The notes: a model not told the origin generated them from the sequence alone. 64,000 nucleotides of DNA from Parasponia andersonii (GCA_002914805.1 JXTB01000117.1:651031-715030), one strand, 5' to 3'; shown: positions 46,745 to 59,467, counted from the stretch's first letter. Numbers and translations are program-made.

Positions 46745-47180
46745 GAATTGGGCAGGTTTGTAGCACATGATGAAGTCTTTGGCCACTTTATCTATCAAAG
46801 TGCTCTAAATCCTTTTAAAATTCCAGCATGGCAAGAATGCTATGGTTTGAGGTTTGAGGCAGGGGTTTGGTTCATTGTGAAAATATTGTGGACTTTGTAG
46901 ACATGTCAAAGCACTGGCTGGACAGTGAGATGAATTTATCTGGGGTGCTTCGTGCATTTTGGGCATCATCTGGTGAGCTCGACATGATAGGATTTTTCAT
47001 ATAAGCTTAAATCAGAAGGCAGCAGCACAGTTCTAGAACAAACACCTCTTTGTGCAAAAGTCTCACTTGGGATGGACGTACCAGAGTCAGAGTACTATGG
47101 AGAGGGTATTCCACTAAGGTTGCAAAGCAAGAACAGATGCTTCCTATGCGAGAAGACAAGCATAATTGGAATGTATTTTG
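46745..47180 (+). pseudogene. LINE fragment, zf-RVT to spacer region
   Basis: CACATGATGAAGTCTTTGGCC, GTGCTCTAAATCCTTTT and TTTGGTTCATTGTGAAA parallel the LINE piece at 43930-44050. The following sequence (HWLDSEMNLSGVLRAFWAS) fits the region between zf-RVT and RNase H in plant LINEs. Multiple stops are present. Confidence 0.5.
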
Positions 47181-47439
47181 ATTGATTCTTATTGTAACTT
47201 CTTTCCCTTGAATACTTCTTCGAGCTGCAATGTTTCCAAAAAAGTAAATAATTTAAAGGAAACATTATAAAACAATATTAAGCAATTCTAATAGAACGAC
47301 ATACATGTTCATATACATTAGTGCAATCGACATTTTGAAATATTTACAGAGAGTAGAAACCACTGATAAAAAATTAGTAGATTTTCTAGCAAAATTAATT
47401 CAATTAATATTGTTCTTCCTCGAAACCTAATCAAATCTC

Positions 47440-48050
47440 ATATGAAAACAACTCAAACCCAAAGGGCAATAAAAATGATTAAAAATATACATAGCAATCA
47501 AGTCACCTGCGAGCGTTCTCAAAGAGTTCAAAAAATCTAAGAGTCTGATTTCAACTGCAGTAGAACTCATTTATAGAAGCAAATATTTACCTAAAAACAA
47601 AATAGCAAAATCTTGAGTCAGAATTCATTATCTTTTTCAGGGTTGCAACAATTAATTAGAAATCCAGATAAGGAAAACAATAATTGCAGGAAATAGACAT
47701 TTTATGTGTCTTTTTCCTTAGTCTATAACACTAATCTACTGCTTCTGTATAACAGAGAAAAAGCCTCTCATTTTGTCTTTTTTGTCTTTGTGTTCCTTGA
47801 TATACCTCACTTTTTATTTTCCTTATACTAGACGTCTTTCGTGAAGTTGCCTGCCCATATGAAGATTCTTTAATTCTTACTTGCTACAACCACACCTTTT
47901 AGGCTAAAAGAGAAACTTGAAGCTCCAAGCAAGGGAACTCTTATTCACTGTTTTAGCAGCAATACTCACACTCAATGGGGAAAAATTATGAATGAATTAA
48001 TTTTCTTTTAGTGGGAAGCTACTAACGATCATATCCAAAGAAATCAAAAG
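47440..48050. repeat. Diverged direct duplication, copy 1 (copy 2 at 49925-50500)
   Basis: Blocks shared in the same order with 49925-50500: AGTCACCTGCGAGCGT, TTCAAAAAATC, CAGGGTTGCA, ATTCTTACTTG, CAATACTCACACTC and GGAAGCTA. On the minus strand the first block reads ACGCTCGCAGGTGACT, an exon-donor-like junction. No protein is recognised. Confidence 0.65.
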
Positions 48051-49924
48051 ATAATTTCTAAAGCTTTCAGCAAAGGGAAAAAAAAAAAAAAGGGCATAGA
48101 AAAGCAATGGGAGAACTTGAAAAAGAAGCAAAAACAAGTCTAGTCGGCAACCTACAACCCCTTAAAAAGAAGGAGAGTAAAGAAGAGTTGGCAAATTATT
48201 TTACAATCCAGAGATACGTGTTCTACACATGAGAAAGCCAACAAACTGACTATCTTGCAGTAAAAATGTCCCCTAAAAAAATTTAGGAAAAATACAAATA
48301 AAAACAAGCAGAGAAGGTTCAGTACAAAAACTATGTTTGGTCTTCCAGTTGTCTATGCACTTATTGGAAAGTTCAGACCATAAGTCTTTAAAGATGAATA
48401 GGGGATAGCCACTAGAAGATCACTGAAGCGAGGCTGATCCATCGTGTACCTGAAAAGTGGACAGCTGAATTTGCATATACAAATGTACATACTTAAAAAC
48501 TCACTAGTTAATTCCAAAAAAAAAATAAAGACAAACAAACAAACAAACAAACCTATGATTAGTCTTCAAGTTGTCATGTAGTTCCAAAGAAATTAGAATA
48601 GAAGTAATGTCCCTACACAAATTTAATAGCCTCTAAATGAGCACTGAATTTACACACAAATTTACATAACCCCAAAATCTTTTTTCTTAGCTAGATTTCA
48701 AGCCCTTTCCTTTTTCTTCTTAATTCTCAGAGGCTGAACGGCCTACTTTAAGCTATAAAACTATTAAGTGCTGTCAATAATCATAACGTGCATGTTGTGT
48801 GCGTGTGTGCAAATATTTAAAGTATAAAAAAAAAGAGAAATTGAATAATTAGGTAACTGAGGTGTACCATCCAGAGAGCTGTACGTCGACCAGGTAATCA
48901 TTTTCTTTCACTCTTCTCTTCTCTTAAAATTTAAAAAAAAAAAAAAAAATCTAGACGGCATTATGAATGTGGATCTGGTCTTCAAACTCAACAAATGCAT
49001 AGCAAACACCAACATCGTGCACATAAATTATTTAGCCAATGCAAGTGTGGTAAGATTGCATGATTGTAAAAAGACCCCCTGCCCCGAAAATAGAACAAAT
49101 GAAAACTAGACCTAGCGAGTTTATATCTTGTCTATACTTTAGGAAAATTCTAATAATAATTTTGTTTCATGAAGACATCTAAAAATTCATTGGTCTTAGA
49201 ATTTAAGTTTACAAGAATTTCAACAACCACAAATTCAACCTCTTAGTTTTTTATAATATTCATTAAAAACTAGAAAATAATCCAAAGATGTTTGAACACG
49301 AAGTCATTAAATCTAAAACCAAATCGTGCACCAATTTTCCCTCAGTTTTTTCACACTTCAAACCTGCATGTGGCAAGTTAAAACACAAGTTTTCATAGTT
49401 TGTTGGTTTAGTTGTAAATTCAGTTTGTTCTCAATTTAAATCAGAATCTACAAAGCTCAAAACTACCTAAATAACCATAGAATTACTTTGTGATCGCATT
49501 CCCTGCTCTTAAAAGAAATATTCTTATATAGAAAGAAACAAACAATTGGAAAGATATCCCATATTGTTTACCGGAGGCCTTAACTTGAAAGCACTTCAAG
49601 TACTATGTATACAAGAGAAAAAGAGAAGCAACCATATTGAGCTGATAAATAATCAAATTAGTCACCTACTAATCTTAAATTTTTTGTTGTCCATATCAGT
49701 GCAGGAACAGAAAGTACATTTACTCTGTAGAGGAAAAGCATAATATTCATTTGAATTCAGCAAAACATTGTATGTATTACTGATGAATTCTAAGGATGCT
49801 ACAGAGTAATTGGCATTTATTTTTTTTAAAAAAAAAGGGTATCTAAGTCTTTTGTTTCAGACAAAAGTCATAAAGCAAATATTAGGAAATAAAAAAATAA
49901 AAATACAAATAAAAAACAGTCAAT
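48051..49924. other. Intergenic between the two duplicated blocks, no gene seen
   Basis: AT-rich. It includes a (CAAA)n tract at 48532-48552 and an A run at 48931-48949. No coding region supported. Confidence 0.5.
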
Positions 49925-50500
49925 AATATTGTTCATCCTCAAACCCATACGAAAACAACCCAACACAAACCAAAAGAGCAATAAGAGAGATTGAAAATCC
50001 AAATAGTAATCGAGTCACCTGCGAGCGTCCTCAAAAGCTGTTCAAAAAATCGAAGAATCTGATTCCATCTGCTGCAGAACTCGCCAGAAATCATTTTTCT
50101 CTTCAGGGTTGCACCGATTAACCAATGAAAGTCAATAAAGAAAAACAATAACTCCAGAAAATAGAATAATTTATGCATCTCTTCTTTTGTTTTAATTTGT
50201 CCTTCGCACTCATTAGATATTTTTGTTTATTTTTTTTTCCTTTACTTTTAGATATTTTTCATGGATGAGGTTGCCCGCCAATATGAGCATTCTCTAATTC
50301 TTACTTGTACAACATATAGCTTTTAGGCCATACAACAATGATGAAAGAAAAGACGAGAAATTAGAGCTCGGAATAATGGGACTCTGATTCAATGTTCCAG
50401 CACCAATACTCACACTCGAATGGTGAATCTGCGTTAAAGTTCTTTCGGAAGGAAGCTATTAACGACTAAATCCATATAAGAAGCAGGCAGGATGGGCAAG
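49925..50500. repeat. Diverged direct duplication, copy 2
   Basis: Second copy of the 47440-48050 unit, about 2.5 kb downstream and clearly diverged. With a ~1.9-kb spacer the pair could be an old tandem duplication or decayed terminal repeats. No TG..CA ends were found. Confidence 0.65.
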
Positions 50501-50543
50501 AAGATGGCTCGGTTTCCAAAGCCTATCCACGCTTCTTATATGG
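50472..50543. other. Short hairpin with perfect 13-bp outer stem
   Basis: CCATATAAGAAGC at 50472 is the exact inverse of GCTTCTTATATGG at 50531-50543. Inside, GGATGGGC opposes GCCTATCC, extending the stem imperfectly around a ~23-base loop. It resembles a small foldback RNA precursor, but I do not match either arm to a known miRNA. Confidence 0.4.
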
Positions 50544-50877
50544 TTATAGAGATATGTTAAACTAATCATTGTTCTTCCATTACACAAAATAACTTAAAGG
50601 AGAAAGAAAACTTTCTAGGGATTAAAGCGTACCTTTAAAGAGAGAGTGGGGTAATGAAATAGGACAGAAACATATCTTAGAAAGAGTCGTTCTGCTAAAA
50701 CAGATGAATCCAAGCAACCAAAATAAACAAGACTTTGATGTTAAAAATATATTGCAGTTCTCAATGTCTATTTACAATATCATGATAATATTATCCACGG
50801 CTACTTCTCTAAGATTAACTGTTGATATTTCCATAAATAACACATACTTTTATGTATATCCAATATCTTAGCTAGGA

Positions 50878-53435
50878 ACTAAGAGAAGAAAGCAACCTAG
50901 ATACATGTGACACAACAACGGCAATATCGCAAACAGTACAAATCTGTTGTTGCTGCATAGGAACAAAATGACAACTACCGTAGGGGCATGAACCATTCTT
51001 CTGCCTTTTCACCCTATATTCCTATTTAGGCTCAACAATAGCCCCTTTTTTCTTGTGGGCATTCCAGAAAATGGGGTAAGATAAACCATAGAACAGGCAT
51101 TGCATTTTCTGGCAGTATTTTGCAAATCAGTCTTGGGTAAAAGATCATGATCTTCAAGAGCACATCCTCTCTCATCATTCTCACATTAACTTACTTCCTC
51201 ATCCTCCGCCAAACAAACATCCCCATCCTGGAAGTTTTCCTCATCAGCAATAATATCGAAACCCTCCCTATGATTAGTATGTGCAGCCTCCTCAAACTCT
51301 TCTGTGTTCCAACCAACATTTTCAGGACCGCCCTTAATTCTGCCTCTCATAACCCTCAACAAAGGCCAATCCCCACCGAGTATGATTGGCCTTGGAGGCA
51401 CCAAAAGAAAAGATGATTTCCCAGAGGGTAAACAAGGAAACTTATCTCCCAATGCAACAGCCAAGCGTTCAGCAGTTTCATGGAGACCATGAACTGCAGC
51501 TGTTACATAGGCAAGATACAAATTACCAGTATTCTCCAAGATTTGAACACGCTCCCTGATATCACCAACATACAGAGCATTGTGGAACTTACCCATTACT
51601 TCATTCTCAGCAATATTCTGCATTCTGGACAACTTATCCAAGTTTCCAGTTACAAGATACAGGAATGATAGACTCTTGAAATTCTTCATCCTCTTAAACG
51701 CGTATTTTGCAATGCCTACATTGCCTTGGCGAAAGGCTTCTGCTCCCAAGCGGTACCAATGATTCTTGTCATCCATTACCTTAGCAGAAGCAACAGCAAC
51801 AGCAACCTGGATGTAACCATTATCTAGTGCCAAATTGAAACGAGTCTTCTCATCCTTAGCAAAGTGAAAAGCAACCTCTGGTAAACCTTTTTGCTGGAGA
51901 TATGCCATCACAGTATGTCTATAGAACTCAGAGCTCCTAAGCATACTCATGGCCTGCCCATATCTCTTCTTCAACAGGTATAACTTGATAAGATATTCAG
52001 TCGCATCAACTTTAATATCATTGACCCTCCCCTCTATATCTAAACCATGGACAATGCTTCCAGACGCTTTTGTTATAAATAATGAAAAATTGACACTATT
52101 AATAATACCACTATCCCCATTAGGAAGGCAGTACTTAATGTGGGTCAGGGTTGAATATATGAAGACACCATTATCATCCCAGGCTCCACTTTTAATATGC
52201 ATTTTCTCATGGAGAGTGCATTGGTGTACAAGCTTCTTACTGGCTATTACAATGGAATTTTTGCTTAGAAGAGCAACAGATTCCAAGTCATTAGACCAAA
52301 CAACATACCTTACAAAAGAATTCTGGAGCTCTCCGACTATAATCCTTTGCTTAAGGTTAAAAATAAATACTCTGTTCTCTTCCCTGCAAAGCAAGTTTCC
52401 GGTCCCAGCATAAAATATTGCATCAGTGACAACTGGAAGGGGACTCTTCTATATTGTCTCATTCTTAAGGTTCTTGATAAAAATTTGGTTGGTTCTATTA
52501 TCAAGAACCGCAAACCTATACCTATCCACGAAAACTGCCCATCCTCCACTTCCTTTTCGAGCTTCGTGCATGTTAACCTCAACATCACCATTATTGCTAA
52601 AACGAACTTCTGGTATGGTGTATAGTTCATAAGAACCCCCATCCACATCCGAACAGATTAAGACAGCATTACTGGTAGAGGTATAAGAAAGCATTTTAGC
52701 ACATTTGTGAAAGTACGGACAATGAGGCCTTTGGATGCGAATCACCCTAGTAACATCAGTCTTTCTACCAATTACGAACTTAAAAAAACGCAAAAGCCAA
52801 CCATTGAAATTGGCCAACTCGCACATTGAGTCACCACTCACAGAAAACACAGGACGATCCCTCTCCAACTTGAAAACAAACATTCCACTATCATGACCAG
52901 CAGCAAAAAGGTTCATATTTGCAGGATGTGATGCAAGAATTGAGAACCTATCATGCTCCCTTCGAAATGTCTGAAGAGGAGTCCGCGCACTGGCCTCCCA
53001 CACAATAACACTGCCGTCCTCTGAACTGGATACGATAATATCAGCATTAATTTTATGGAACAGCACAGTAGACACATTACTCATGTGTCCACTCAAAGCC
53101 TTCACTTGCGAAGCACCCGTGTGTGAATCTGATAAGGAAAACACGAAATATAGTTCCGTTCTCTGTCAAACTGATGCACGTTTTAAAAAGAAAGTTGTAT
53201 TCAAAGTTGATACAAGCACAGACAGCACACAGCCATAACTTTCATTGGTCCAAATATTTCCTTCGATAATACAGCACTGTTTGGCGCTCATTATGGTAAC
53301 ATGCATCGCCAAATGTTTCTTCCAGCCAATTTTTGCGAGATATCCACACAAATACGTGCATATTATATAGATAGATATAGTAATCATAAGTAGAAATGAA
53401 AATAAACAAATAATTAATAATAATTAAAAGAGTTG

Positions 53436-53481
<46 letters not shown>

Positions 53482-54303
53482 TATAGATATACCATTCATT
53501 CGCCAAATTTTGACGTGGTGATCATCTGCTCCAGAGACAATAATTTTGGTTAGCGATGAATGGAATGCAGCCCAATTAACTCCCCGACGATGCCCTCTTA
53601 TGACAAATTTGAGAGAAGCATCAGTGGCGGACTCTAAATAGTATCTTTCAGTCGGACTCAACCAGGTGTCTGTCCGAGCTTTTGTCTTGCTCACAAGGAC
53701 ACGAATATCCCAAACACGAATGATTTTGTCCGAGGAGGCTGAGAGAATAAGTTCCATGAAACTATGGAATGAGGCAGACATGACGGAACTAGTGTGGCCA
53801 GTGAGGACGCAAATGCAACCGCGCGATTCCTCCTCCCAGTTCCAAATTCGAATGCTGTGGTCATCACTGGTACTAACAATCCAAGGATATTTATAATGGA
53901 ATTGAACAGTGCGGATTTTGCCAAAGTGTCCCACAAGAGTAAACATGCACCTGCGCAACATGTAATTCCACACCTTGATCTTGTGATCATCCCCTGCAAC
54001 ACCAACACCAACACCAACAACAACAACAACCCAAAAAAATATATATATACATATACATATACTTATGAGTTTGCTTGTTGTAATTAAAGAATAGTATATA
54101 TGTACATAAATGCAGTAGGAAGGAACTACTATGTAAGTAACTGGTACGTGCGTACCCCCGGAGACGAAGAGAGGTTGAGACCTATGGAAATGGACGCCAC
54201 GGACGGGGCCATGGTGATGCTCGAACTGGTCAATGAGGGTTCCCATCCTATAATCCCAGAGCTGGATTACTTTCCTCATTGTAATTTTCTTGTGGCAAAA
54301 ATG
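50878..54303 (-). pseudogene. COPA: Alpha-COP (coatomer subunit alpha) pseudogene
   Basis: Minus-strand exons: a first-exon remnant ending 54156, then 53993-53493, then 53128-51195, with correct phases and splice sites (GGGG/GTACG, TTGCAG/GGG, AATG/GTATAT, TTATCAG/AT, GAGGAA/GTAAGT). WD40 repeats ([37 protein letters not shown]) and the coatomer alpha body (FRREHDRF, HDSGMFVFKLERDRP, LVHQCTLHE, LLKKRYGQAMSMLRSS) are clear. Functional alpha-COP is ~1,200 residues and coats COPI vesicles. Here the N-terminal ~30 residues are absent and LINE-related sequence abuts. A TAG at 52449-52451 interrupts the body after KNLKNETI. Downstream only small C-terminal pieces survive (YLTPFSGMP at about 51080; SCPYGSCHFVP and CTVCDIAVV at 51000-50890), so ~300 residues are deleted. 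Retained introns show a DNA-level duplicate, not a retrocopy. Confidence 0.9.
53437..53480. repeat. GATA tetranucleotide microsatellite in a COPA pseudogene intron
   Basis: About 11 GATA units starting 12 bp inside the intron after the exon ending at 53493. Confidence 0.9.
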
Positions 54304-55100
54304 GGTCATTCTCCATCTCTGACCTGATGTAGTATTTTATGGAGAAGAGACTTACTTTAGGAAGGTTTATAATAGAAAGTAGGTGATGGAACTCAATTCA
54401 TTGTTTTTTGGATCCATGGATCCTAGAATGCACTCCTTTTAAATCAATGATCCTATACTATTATTCTACGATAAAATTTTGTTAGTTTCTTCTTTCATAC
54501 TATTGGGTCGGAGTTGGGATATTCATATACTAATGTAATATCTTACAATTGTTGATACAACAAAGGTATTTTTTTTATTTGTGGATGACTAAATTTTGAT
54601 AAGCTACCTTTAAATGACTTTAGAATTGTAATTTGCTTATATCTTGGTCTTTCATTGGTTTCATTACTGTTGTGTCCAAGAAAATCCTATATTGGTTAAT
54701 AATAAGTACTATTCCGCATTAAATAATTATATTAAACTGCTGCAAACTTTATTGCACTATTTGAGAATTATAACTTGATTTGGAACTTATATGATTTGTT
54801 ATATCACTTGTTTACTTCCTTTGTTGTTTATTATTTATTGTGGTGAAAACTTTATTGTTTTTTTATCTAGAAGAAAGTTTTTTATTGTTTGATCACTACA
54901 TCTCCCTCAAACAAAGGATTTAGTAATAAATTAAATAACTGAGACTAAAATATTAACGTAATGATATATAACAATCCTTAACTTAGACCATTATTTAGAC
55001 GAACAGATTATAATCAACTTGCTGAAATAATAGTTAATTTTCAAATGCCTATGATATGCATATATATATATATATATATATATAAACATACATAAAAACA
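54269..55100 (+). repeat. LINE-related dispersed repeat, copy 1, joined to the COPA first exon
   Basis: From ATTACTTTCCTCATTGTAAT at 54269 the sequence runs parallel to 63160-64000 for more than 800 bp with high visible identity. It includes GGATCCATGGATCCTAGAATGC, TGATCACTACAT and the final ATATATAT tract. Its first ~60 bases translate as [18 protein letters not shown], matching the plant LINE block that follows the reverse transcriptase. The boundary with alpha-COP coding sequence is at 54269. The first ~25 codons of an apparent COPA start here are really LINE sequence. Confidence 0.8.
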
Positions 55101-55424
55101 AGTGTTGTAAAGTCGCTAATTTCTTTGTCTATTTTTGGAATATTCAGATGTAAAATACATGAGAGTAAAGTACTCACCAATTTGATAAATCTGATCCTTT
55201 AATGATAATTCAGATCCTTTCATAAAAAAAAAGTACTCACCAATCTGATACTTTAGAATTAAATATAAGATTACAAATAAATAATTTTTTATGTTCTTAT
55301 TACTAGCAATTTGATAAAGAGTAATAAGGTTGAACTATCAATAGAAGGACTAGTCTTAGTCTTAGTATAACAAGGATAGTTACTGGTACGGTAAAGATAA
55401 TTGCGATAGGAAAAAGAGTCGGGT
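55101..55424. other. Spacer left of the solo LTR
   Basis: AT-rich, with AGTACTCACCAATYTGATA repeated at 55169 and 55231. Otherwise nothing recognised. Confidence 0.5.
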
Positions 55425-57911
55425 TGTAAAATCCCAAATTTTATTAAGGGTAATTAAGTAATTTTGCCTTGAGGGCAATTTGGTAATTTTGTATTTTGGA
55501 TAAAAAAAAAATCTGAAATAAATCTGGTTTTGAATCTAGACAAGATAAAGTCTAGGTACCTTTGGGGGCAAAAGTGAAAAAGAAATTTCAAATTGGGGAC
55601 AAAAGTGTAATTAATGAAGGATTAAAATGAAAGAATCTTTTGAAATTGTGGCCAAAGTATAATTTCAGAAACTTATTTTTCGGTCGAATCAGATTGTGCC
55701 ACGTGTCCCAGTGCTACAGTTTTTGAAAATTTCATAAAAACCCCCCATTTTCTTCTTCTTCTCCACCGAAATCCCTCAAACAGCCACCCACGGAAACTGT
55801 TCATCTGAGCCGCCACCGTCTGCCGCCGTGACAGACGCGCCCACCCGCCGTGACCAGAAGACGCCGACGAACCTGCGCCGGGTGTTACCGCCGTGAACCG
55901 CCGCCTGTCGCCGGAGAAATCTCGGCTTGAAGTTAGCGCCGCCGCGACAGAAAAACGTCCGCCGAGCCGCCGTCCGACGTCGGATCACCGTGCCACCACC
56001 ACCGTTGGAATCGTCTCGACGCCAGCTTTCATTTCCGACCAGTCTCGTCCTTCAACTCCACTCCGGTGAGAAGTTGTCTACTGTAGCAATTTTATTTAAT
56101 ATTTAAATTTTGTGGTATTTTCGTAATTATTTCAGAATTGAGTTATTTTTCCTGAGAAAATTTTACTGTGTGATAGAGGAGTTTGAAACATGAAATCTGA
56201 TGGTTTTTAAGTGTAAAACCGATAAATGGAAGGTAGTTAATTATCGGGATGAAAATGTGGTATTTTTCTAAATATTTTCAAACTGTGGTATTTTTGTAAA
56301 TTTTCGGATTTTGAGCCCATTTAGTGTTCGGAACCTCGAAACTGAGTTCTGACTTCAAATTTGGACTCAGTGAGGTCGGGACACGAAGTTTGATATAAAA
56401 TATCATTATTTTCCAAAGTGGCACGAAAATCGAGAAATTACCCCGGGAATTGCACCGTTTTGCGTGCCACGAACTGGTTTCGTACCGGGACTCGATTTTG
56501 ACAAAATTTATATCTAAACCAATATTTTTGGGTGTTCTGAATTCAGTGGTGACCTCCGTTTCACAATCCGAGACTCCGTTTGAAAAGTCAATTTTCAAGT
56601 GAACGTGACGGAACTCGAATATTTGGTCCGAACAACCCGGTGACCAATTGAGGATATTTCTAGCACCGTTAGCTCAACCTAATCACTACTTCAAGGTAGG
56701 GGATTCAATTTCCTTGTTTTATATTATTGTCATTGAAATTGGAATTTATTATGAAAATGAAATTTTGTGATTTTATTAAATTAAATTATTTGAATAATTA
56801 TTTTGATGAACTATGAATTTGTGAAATATCGTAGACCGCTCTAGAGGTTTTTCAATATGATTTTGTACAAGTTTTTATACTTGGAATTTGGTAAAACCAT
56901 AGAGATTGTACTCTTGGATTTTAAAGTACAAAATGGGTTTTAGTTAAAAACCAGAGCGTGTCTAAGGTGTTAAATTACTGCATGGACTGTTTTGAGTTTA
57001 TATATATTGCACATGTCATATGATCATGCATGAGAGTCATCTTAGGCATCACGGTATTGTAGTAGGCGGACTAGTACAACCGCCTTCGGTGAGAGCCCGT
57101 AAACCCGCGCGGGGTTCGTTTTCTGACTATCTCCATTCGGTAGGCGTAGGCATTCGGTGCCCCTCCGGTTCGGTAGGATTTGACACATGGGTGTCCCTCC
57201 GGTTTTCAGAGATAGATGTCAGGCAGAGAGCACTCAATACATATAGTATAAGTTGCTCTAGTTGTGATGAGAGGATGGGAACTCTTGTGATGTGTTGATT
57301 TATGTGATGTGCATTATGATTATTTTAATTGGGATTTTTACATGTTTTGATTTGGATATTTGGTTTTGGTTTTAGCATGGATTTCTTTAAACGGTTTAAA
57401 TTCTTGATATTTATGGAAATGCTATCTAGAACTATTAACCATGCAGATGTTTTAGAGATTTATAAAATGTTTTCCCAAAAAGAGGGAAATTGGGTAATCT
57501 ACTGGGCAATTTGTGCTCACCCCCCCTTCTTTCTCCACAGGTGGTGTCCAGTGTGACATTAATGGTCAACATGCAGAATAAGAAGTTAACATTTATTTAC
57601 TATTGAGACTTGGTAATGCTAGAAGTGTGAATACAAGACTCGTGACTAAGTCTTGTTAAGTTTATGGATTTTAATGGCACTCTTGTTAAGTTAATTACTT
57701 TGAAAATGTCTGTAACTTATTATGCCATAACTAGCTTGATGTTGAGGTGTAAATGGTGATGTATTAGTTTATTTTAAAAATTGGTTTTCCTTATAATTTT
57801 CCAGTCTATGTTTATTGGTGACTATAAACTGTGGAATAGGTCCACTGGTAAAAAAAATAAAATAAAATAAAATTTCCTTTCTGCCACTACCCCGGGCTTT
57901 GGGTCGTGACA
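55425..57911 (+). mobile_element. Solo LTR of a gypsy-type retrotransposon
   Basis: Begins TGTAAAATCCCAAATTTT and ends GCTTTGGGTCGTGACA (TG..CA), typical of plant Ty3/gypsy LTRs. CGGGT at 55420-55424 is repeated exactly at 57912-57916 as a 5-bp target-site duplication. No internal domain follows on either side, so internal sequence was lost by LTR-LTR recombination. Length is 2,487 bp. A GC-rich CCGCCG stretch at 55780-56010 and a GGTGCCCCTCCGG tract near 57150 stand out; the latter is shared with the gypsy remnant at 59345-62580 (inverted). Open frames inside it are incidental. Confidence 0.9.
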
Positions 57912-57916
57912 CGGGT

Positions 57917-59344
57917 GGTTGTTACTATGAATACTAGATAACTAATCGGCTATTTTCCTTCGTCTTTTTGGAGAGAAAGAGGATTATTACAGCTCAGTTC
58001 TCACACCTATTCCCCAAGACCTCCTATGTGTATTGCATACAAGAAGGGAATAACATCTTAGCAGCCCTATATTAACAATCCTATATTCAGCGACGGAACC
58101 AAGAATTTTGAGCAGTGGTGTTAGAATTATATTTTTTTTTTATTTTGTATGGCTATTTTACAATTTATTTATTTTTTGATAAGAGTTTTTGTATATAATT
58201 TATTTATTTGTAAGGACTATTCTATACTTTATCTATTTTAGTGGAGGCTTTTATATATCAGTGATATTAAATATTGATAAAAGCATACAAATATTAGTAG
58301 TGACTATATCAATGGGGGGAGGGGCTTGAGCCCCTACTGGGCTTGCTCTCCCTCCGTTACTACCTATATTCCTTATTTAACTATAAGAAAGTGAAGGTTA
58401 CTTCTACTAACAAGCAAGAATAGTAAGTAATTAGACTCGTCCCGTTCGTGCCCTATACGTAGAGATGCAAGGCACAATCCCGTCAAAGGTAAGTCTATTC
58501 TGTTTTATGTTGTATTCGACAAGACCTAGTAAAATATTATGCTCATACTAGTCCAAACTCAAATACTTTAGGTCCAAATGACCCATGAGCATAAGCTCGT
58601 CTGCACAAAACTTTTGAGTTTGCTTGTGAGTTTTATATGCTTCGACTTGTCTTTCTTATTGACTTGGAAAAATATATTACAAATTTTTGGTTGTTTTTTT
58701 TCTTTGAATTAGATCTTCATATTTTTATTTGGAATTACAATATTAATTATATCTTTCTAAAATCTCACTTGCTTCACTATCTTTTTTCTGAAATCTATGC
58801 TTTCTGGACTCTTCAAATAATATTCTTGCCATTGAAGTATTAATCTCTAAGCTTATTCACCTCTTCGGTACCCACCACAAGTACTGATTTTTTCTATACT
58901 CTTTTTTTTTTTTTTAAATTATTTGATTTGACTTTATTGTCTTTGCCCAGATACTAGTTGTTTATATATGCTTTATTATTATTATTATTATTTAAATTTG
59001 ATGTCTTGTCTTTATTGGATTTGACTATTTACTATAGTTTTAGGTATTGGTCTAAAAAATAATGAGTGGCATTTAGTGGGTTTTTGCTTTTCGGTTGGTA
59101 ATAATAGAAAATGTTGACTTGTTTTATGTGACAAAGAAAAACTATCTTTTAAATTTAATTTTCTAAAGTATGGGCACAACCTTCCATTATTCACAATCGG
59201 GCCTATTTGGCATTATGCACCGCTTTATATTCTCCATACAAGTACCTTTTTAAAGGTTAATTTAACATTATTAGTGTGCATGGCACATCACCCAACTGCT
59301 CCTTTGTAAGCATTTTATTTATCTCTAATGAAAAATAGATACTC
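57917..59344. other. Intergenic, no gene seen
   Basis: AT-rich. At about 58310, GGGGGGAGGGGCTTGAGCCCC is a short G/C-rich patch of repeat-like character. No coding region recognised. Confidence 0.5.
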
Positions 59345-59425
59345 CTATTGATGTGTCGTCTACCAAATATGGAGGGGTAACTGAATTGCCTACGCCTGCC
59401 AAATGGGGAGGTAATCAGAGCAATA

Positions 59426-59427
59426 CA

Positions 59428-59461
<34 letters not shown>
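59426..59461. repeat. AT microsatellite in the left LTR
   Basis: Alternating TA run. The right LTR has a longer equivalent at 61717-61759. Confidence 0.9.

Positions 59462-59467
<6 letters not shown>

Noticed and set aside
54156..54309. Apparent alpha-COP start codon in the MTHFCHKK reading
   Set aside because: That stretch is the complement of the LINE-related repeat also present at 63160. The true N-terminus of alpha-COP is absent.
55776..55988. Arg-rich frame in the GC-rich block
   Set aside because: It is inside the solo LTR. The composition alone keeps frames open.
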